From: an uncultured Bacteroidales bacterium
GTDB taxonomy: Bacteria; Bacteroidota; Bacteroidia; Bacteroidales; WCHB1-69
Direction: 5' to 3'
Assembly (NCBI GenBank): GCA_937949745.1
Contig: CALECM010000010.1
Span: forward strand, 1 to 8,389
DNA length: 8,389 bases
Translations under genes and position numbers: made by a program
The notes under the pieces: model-generated
Told to the model about the DNA's origin: nothing
What the model saw: the letters and a program-made list of their open reading frames with translations, nothing else
Databases searched by the model: none
Part shown: piece after piece, positions 6,698-8,389 of the stretch
Layout: every line of letters starts with the position of its first letter
Numbering within the stretch: position 1 is the first letter of the stretch

Positions 6698-6705
6698 TAT
6701 CTTTG
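6698..6705 (+). promoter_or_regulatory. Candidate -7 element for the large secreted protein gene
   Basis: TATCTTTG is an exact match to the Bacteroidetes -7 consensus TAnnTTTG and lies 17 bp before the ATG at 6723. Transcription would begin near 6711, leaving a leader of about 12 nt. A -33 TTG is absent at the usual distance. The position just before an obvious start codon makes it more credible than a random match. Confidence 0.45.
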
Positions 6706-6722
6706 TTCCCTGAAAATACGGT

Positions 6723-8389
6723 ATGAATTTACGCAAAATAAGTCTGATCGTTTTACTGTGGCTCAATTGTCTGGTTCTTTCAGCCACACATCAGCGCGCC
6801 GGGGAGATTACATACCGGCATATTTCAGGACTTACCTATGAATTCAAAATTACCACTTATACTTATACTCCCAGTCCAGCCGACCGGCCGGAAATCGAGG
6901 TTTTGTGGGGAGACGGCACCAGTAGTGTCGTAAACCGCACGCGCAGAGTGCAGGTTCCGGAATATGATGATGTGACACTTAATGAGTACATTACGGAACA
7001 CACTTTCCCTACCACAGGCAGTTATTCCATCACTTTTGAAGACCCCAACCGGAATGCCGGCGTGGTCAATATCCCTAATTCCGTCAATATCCCTTTCTTT
7101 CTGGAGACTATATTGAATATTAATCCTTTCCTGGGACAGAACAATTCTCCGCAATTGCTAAATCCTCCCATCGACAACGGATGTACAGGCGTGCCGTATT
7201 ACCATAATCCCGGCGCCTACGATCCGGACGGCGACAGTCTTTCCTACAGCCTCATCGAATGCAGGGGCTACGGAGGTAATTCCATACCCGGCTATACTTT
7301 TCCGGCTGCAAGTAACAGCTTATCTATCGATCCCGTTACGGGCGAAGTCACCTGGGATTCACCGATGATGGTAGGAGAATATAACATCGCTATCCTGATC
7401 CGGGAATGGCGGCACGGGGTTTTGATAGGAAGCGTGGTACGGGATATGCAGATCAATATCGTGGCTTGCAACAACCTTCCTCCGGAAATCTACACAATCG
7501 ATGATACCTGTATCCTGGCCGGCGATCTCCTGATCTTTGATGTAAGGGCAGAAGATAATACTTCCAGCCTGGTGACGCTTAGTGCCACGGGAACTCCTTT
7601 CCAGGTTACTTCCTCTCCAGCCGTTTTCCCGGGTAATGAGGGGGTTCCGCCGGTAATCTCCCGGTTTGAATGGGCTACCAACTGTTCACACGTCCAACTG
7701 AATCCCTATTCAGTCCTGTTTAAGGCAAACGATCACGGACCGCAGGTCAGCTTAAGTAAATATAAAACAGTCCGTATTACCGTCATCGCGCCGAAACCGG
7801 AAAATCTTTCGGCCATACCGGTCGGAAATACCATTCGGCTTACGTGGAGCCCGAGTATATGCTCTAACGCGACAGGCTATAAAATATACAGGAGAAACTC
7901 GAGTAATCCGTTCGAACCCGAATATTGCCAGACCGGAATGCCGCCGGACAAAGGATATGAGTTGATCGGCACTACTACTCATTGGAACGATACTTCCTTT
8001 ACTGACGACGGGTCTTCGATCCCGTTATATCATAATAACGAATACTGTTATCGGGTTTTCGCCTTTTTCGCCGACGGAGCCGAAAGCTATGTTTCGGATG
8101 AAGTATGTATTTCCCTCGTTAACGATGCTCCCCGCATAACCTATGTCGATGTTATGGAAACCGATACCAATATCGGTATTATAAGGGTTGAATGGCAAAG
8201 ACCGGAAGAGCTGGATACGGTCCGGTTCCCTGGTCCCGGTTATGAATACAGGATATGGCGCGCTTCTTCACAATCAATGCGTTATGAACTGATCAACCGG
8301 ACTTTTTCCCTTGAGGATACTTCTTTTATCGATATAGGTCTCAACACTGCCGAACTCACTTATTTCTACAAAATCGAATTGTGGGGAGA
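6723..8389 (+). CDS. Large secreted modular surface protein, N-terminal part (probable type IX secretion / gliding-motility-associated substrate)
   Basis: The frame is open from ATG 6723 to the right edge, 555 codons plus two bases, with no stop. The N-terminus has MNLRK, a hydrophobic core to about residue 20 and likely cleavage after VLSA (21). The next residues, THQRAGEITYRHISG, and the following 250 residues match a family of big Bacteroidetes proteins that usually end in a gliding-motility-associated C-terminal sorting domain; that end is not in the window. A PKD-like segment carries WGDGTSS (62-68) and HTFPTTGSYSITFEDPNRN. An Ig/cadherin-like segment has DPDGDSLSYSL (from 167) and SIDPVTGEVTWDSP (201-214). 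Two fibronectin type III-like modules follow, at about 357-466 and from 469 to the edge. The first contains four Cys (380, 402, 442, 462), which fits an oxidised extracellular fold. No catalytic domain is visible. The likely role is surface or adhesion structure. A TAnnTTTG element lies 17 bp upstream. Confidence 0.85.
   Translation, partial: MNLRKISLIVLLWLNCLVLSATHQRAGEITYRHISGLTYEFKITTYTYTPSPADRPEIEVLWGDGTSSVVNRTRRVQVPEYDDVTLNEYITEHTFPTTGSYSITFEDPNRNAGVVNIPNSVNIPFFLETILNINPFLGQNNSPQLLNPPIDNGCTGVPYYHNPGAYDPDGDSLSYSLIECRGYGGNSIPGYTFPAASNSLSIDPVTGEVTWDSPMMVGEYNIAILIREWRHGVLIGSVVRDMQINIVACNNLPPEIYTIDDTCILAGDLLIFDVRAEDNTSSLVTLSATGTPFQVTSSPAVFPGNEGVPPVISRFEWATNCSHVQLNPYSVLFKANDHGPQVSLSKYKTVRITVIAPKPENLSAIPVGNTIRLTWSPSICSNATGYKIYRRNSSNPFEPEYCQTGMPPDKGYELIGTTTHWNDTSFTDDGSSIPLYHNNEYCYRVFAFFADGAESYVSDEVCISLVNDAPRITYVDVMETDTNIGIIRVEWQRPEELDTVRFPGPGYEYRIWRASSQSMRYELINRTFSLEDTSFIDIGLNTAELTYFYKIELWG

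Larger units (their letters stand above)
6568..6722. other. Divergent intergenic region between the acetyltransferase and the large secreted protein
   Basis: This 155-bp AT-rich stretch separates two genes that read away from each other. It holds one TAnnTTTG-type element on each strand (listed separately) and a short imperfect repeat CTAA-n5-TTAG at 6612-6624. I see no open frame of useful length, no RNA gene and no long inverted repeat. It is presumably the shared promoter region for both directions. Confidence 0.6.

Noticed and set aside
6825..7982. Four minus-strand open frames opposite the large secreted protein
   Set aside because: They are short, mutually unrelated and antisense to a continuous plus-strand frame with PKD, Ig and FN3 motifs. 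Their sequences show no domain features.
1..8389. Mobile element, CRISPR array, toxin-antitoxin or anti-phage system
   Set aside because: I found no transposase or integrase motifs, no regularly spaced repeats, no small paired genes and no defence-type domains. The content is mostly housekeeping plus one surface protein.

Overview
The window looks like a chromosomal segment of a Bacteroidota (Bacteroidetes) bacterium, probably from the Bacteroidales or a nearby group. Four signs point there. A DUF4296-type protein sits beside SurA/PpiC-like chaperones. dxr is followed directly by the RseP-type site-2 protease gene. Upstream regions carry TAnnTTTG elements, the Bacteroidetes -7 promoter consensus. 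The right edge encodes the N-terminal part of a very large secreted protein of the kind that usually ends in a gliding-motility/type IX secretion C-terminal domain. I see no rRNA, tRNA, CRISPR array, insertion sequence or phage gene.

Left part (1-2885, + strand): the 3' end of a DUF4296 gene, a compact terminator/promoter junction, then a two-gene envelope-folding operon. The first operon gene encodes a 585-residue exported peptidyl-prolyl isomerase with two parvulin-type domains. The second encodes a 276-residue lipoprotein that resembles the chaperone part of SurA without an isomerase domain. These two genes lie in the same reading frame, separated only by one TAG codon, and the second starts on TTG.

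Middle part (2891-6567, - strand): four genes read leftwards: a YjaB-like GNAT acetyltransferase, a uracil-DNA-glycosylase-superfamily protein, dxr (second step of the MEP isoprenoid pathway) and rseP (membrane site-2 protease). Gaps are 10, 53 and 38 bp. A candidate promoter lies just before dxr, so there may be two overlapping transcripts. rseP converges on the lipoprotein gene with only 5 bp between their stop codons.

Right part (6568-8389): a 155-bp divergent intergenic region with a candidate -7 element for each direction. It is followed by an open frame that runs off the window (555 codons visible). It encodes a secreted modular protein with a PKD-like segment, a DPDGD/Ig-like segment and two fibronectin type III-like modules.

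Taken together, the left and centre are mostly housekeeping envelope functions: folding chaperones and RseP in the envelope, and dxr making isoprenoid precursors, including for undecaprenyl lipid. The right edge is an accessory-type surface protein. I did not find a clear undescribed system. The items most worth a second look are the atypical glycosylase, the in-frame TAG/TTG junction between the two chaperone genes, and the large secreted protein.
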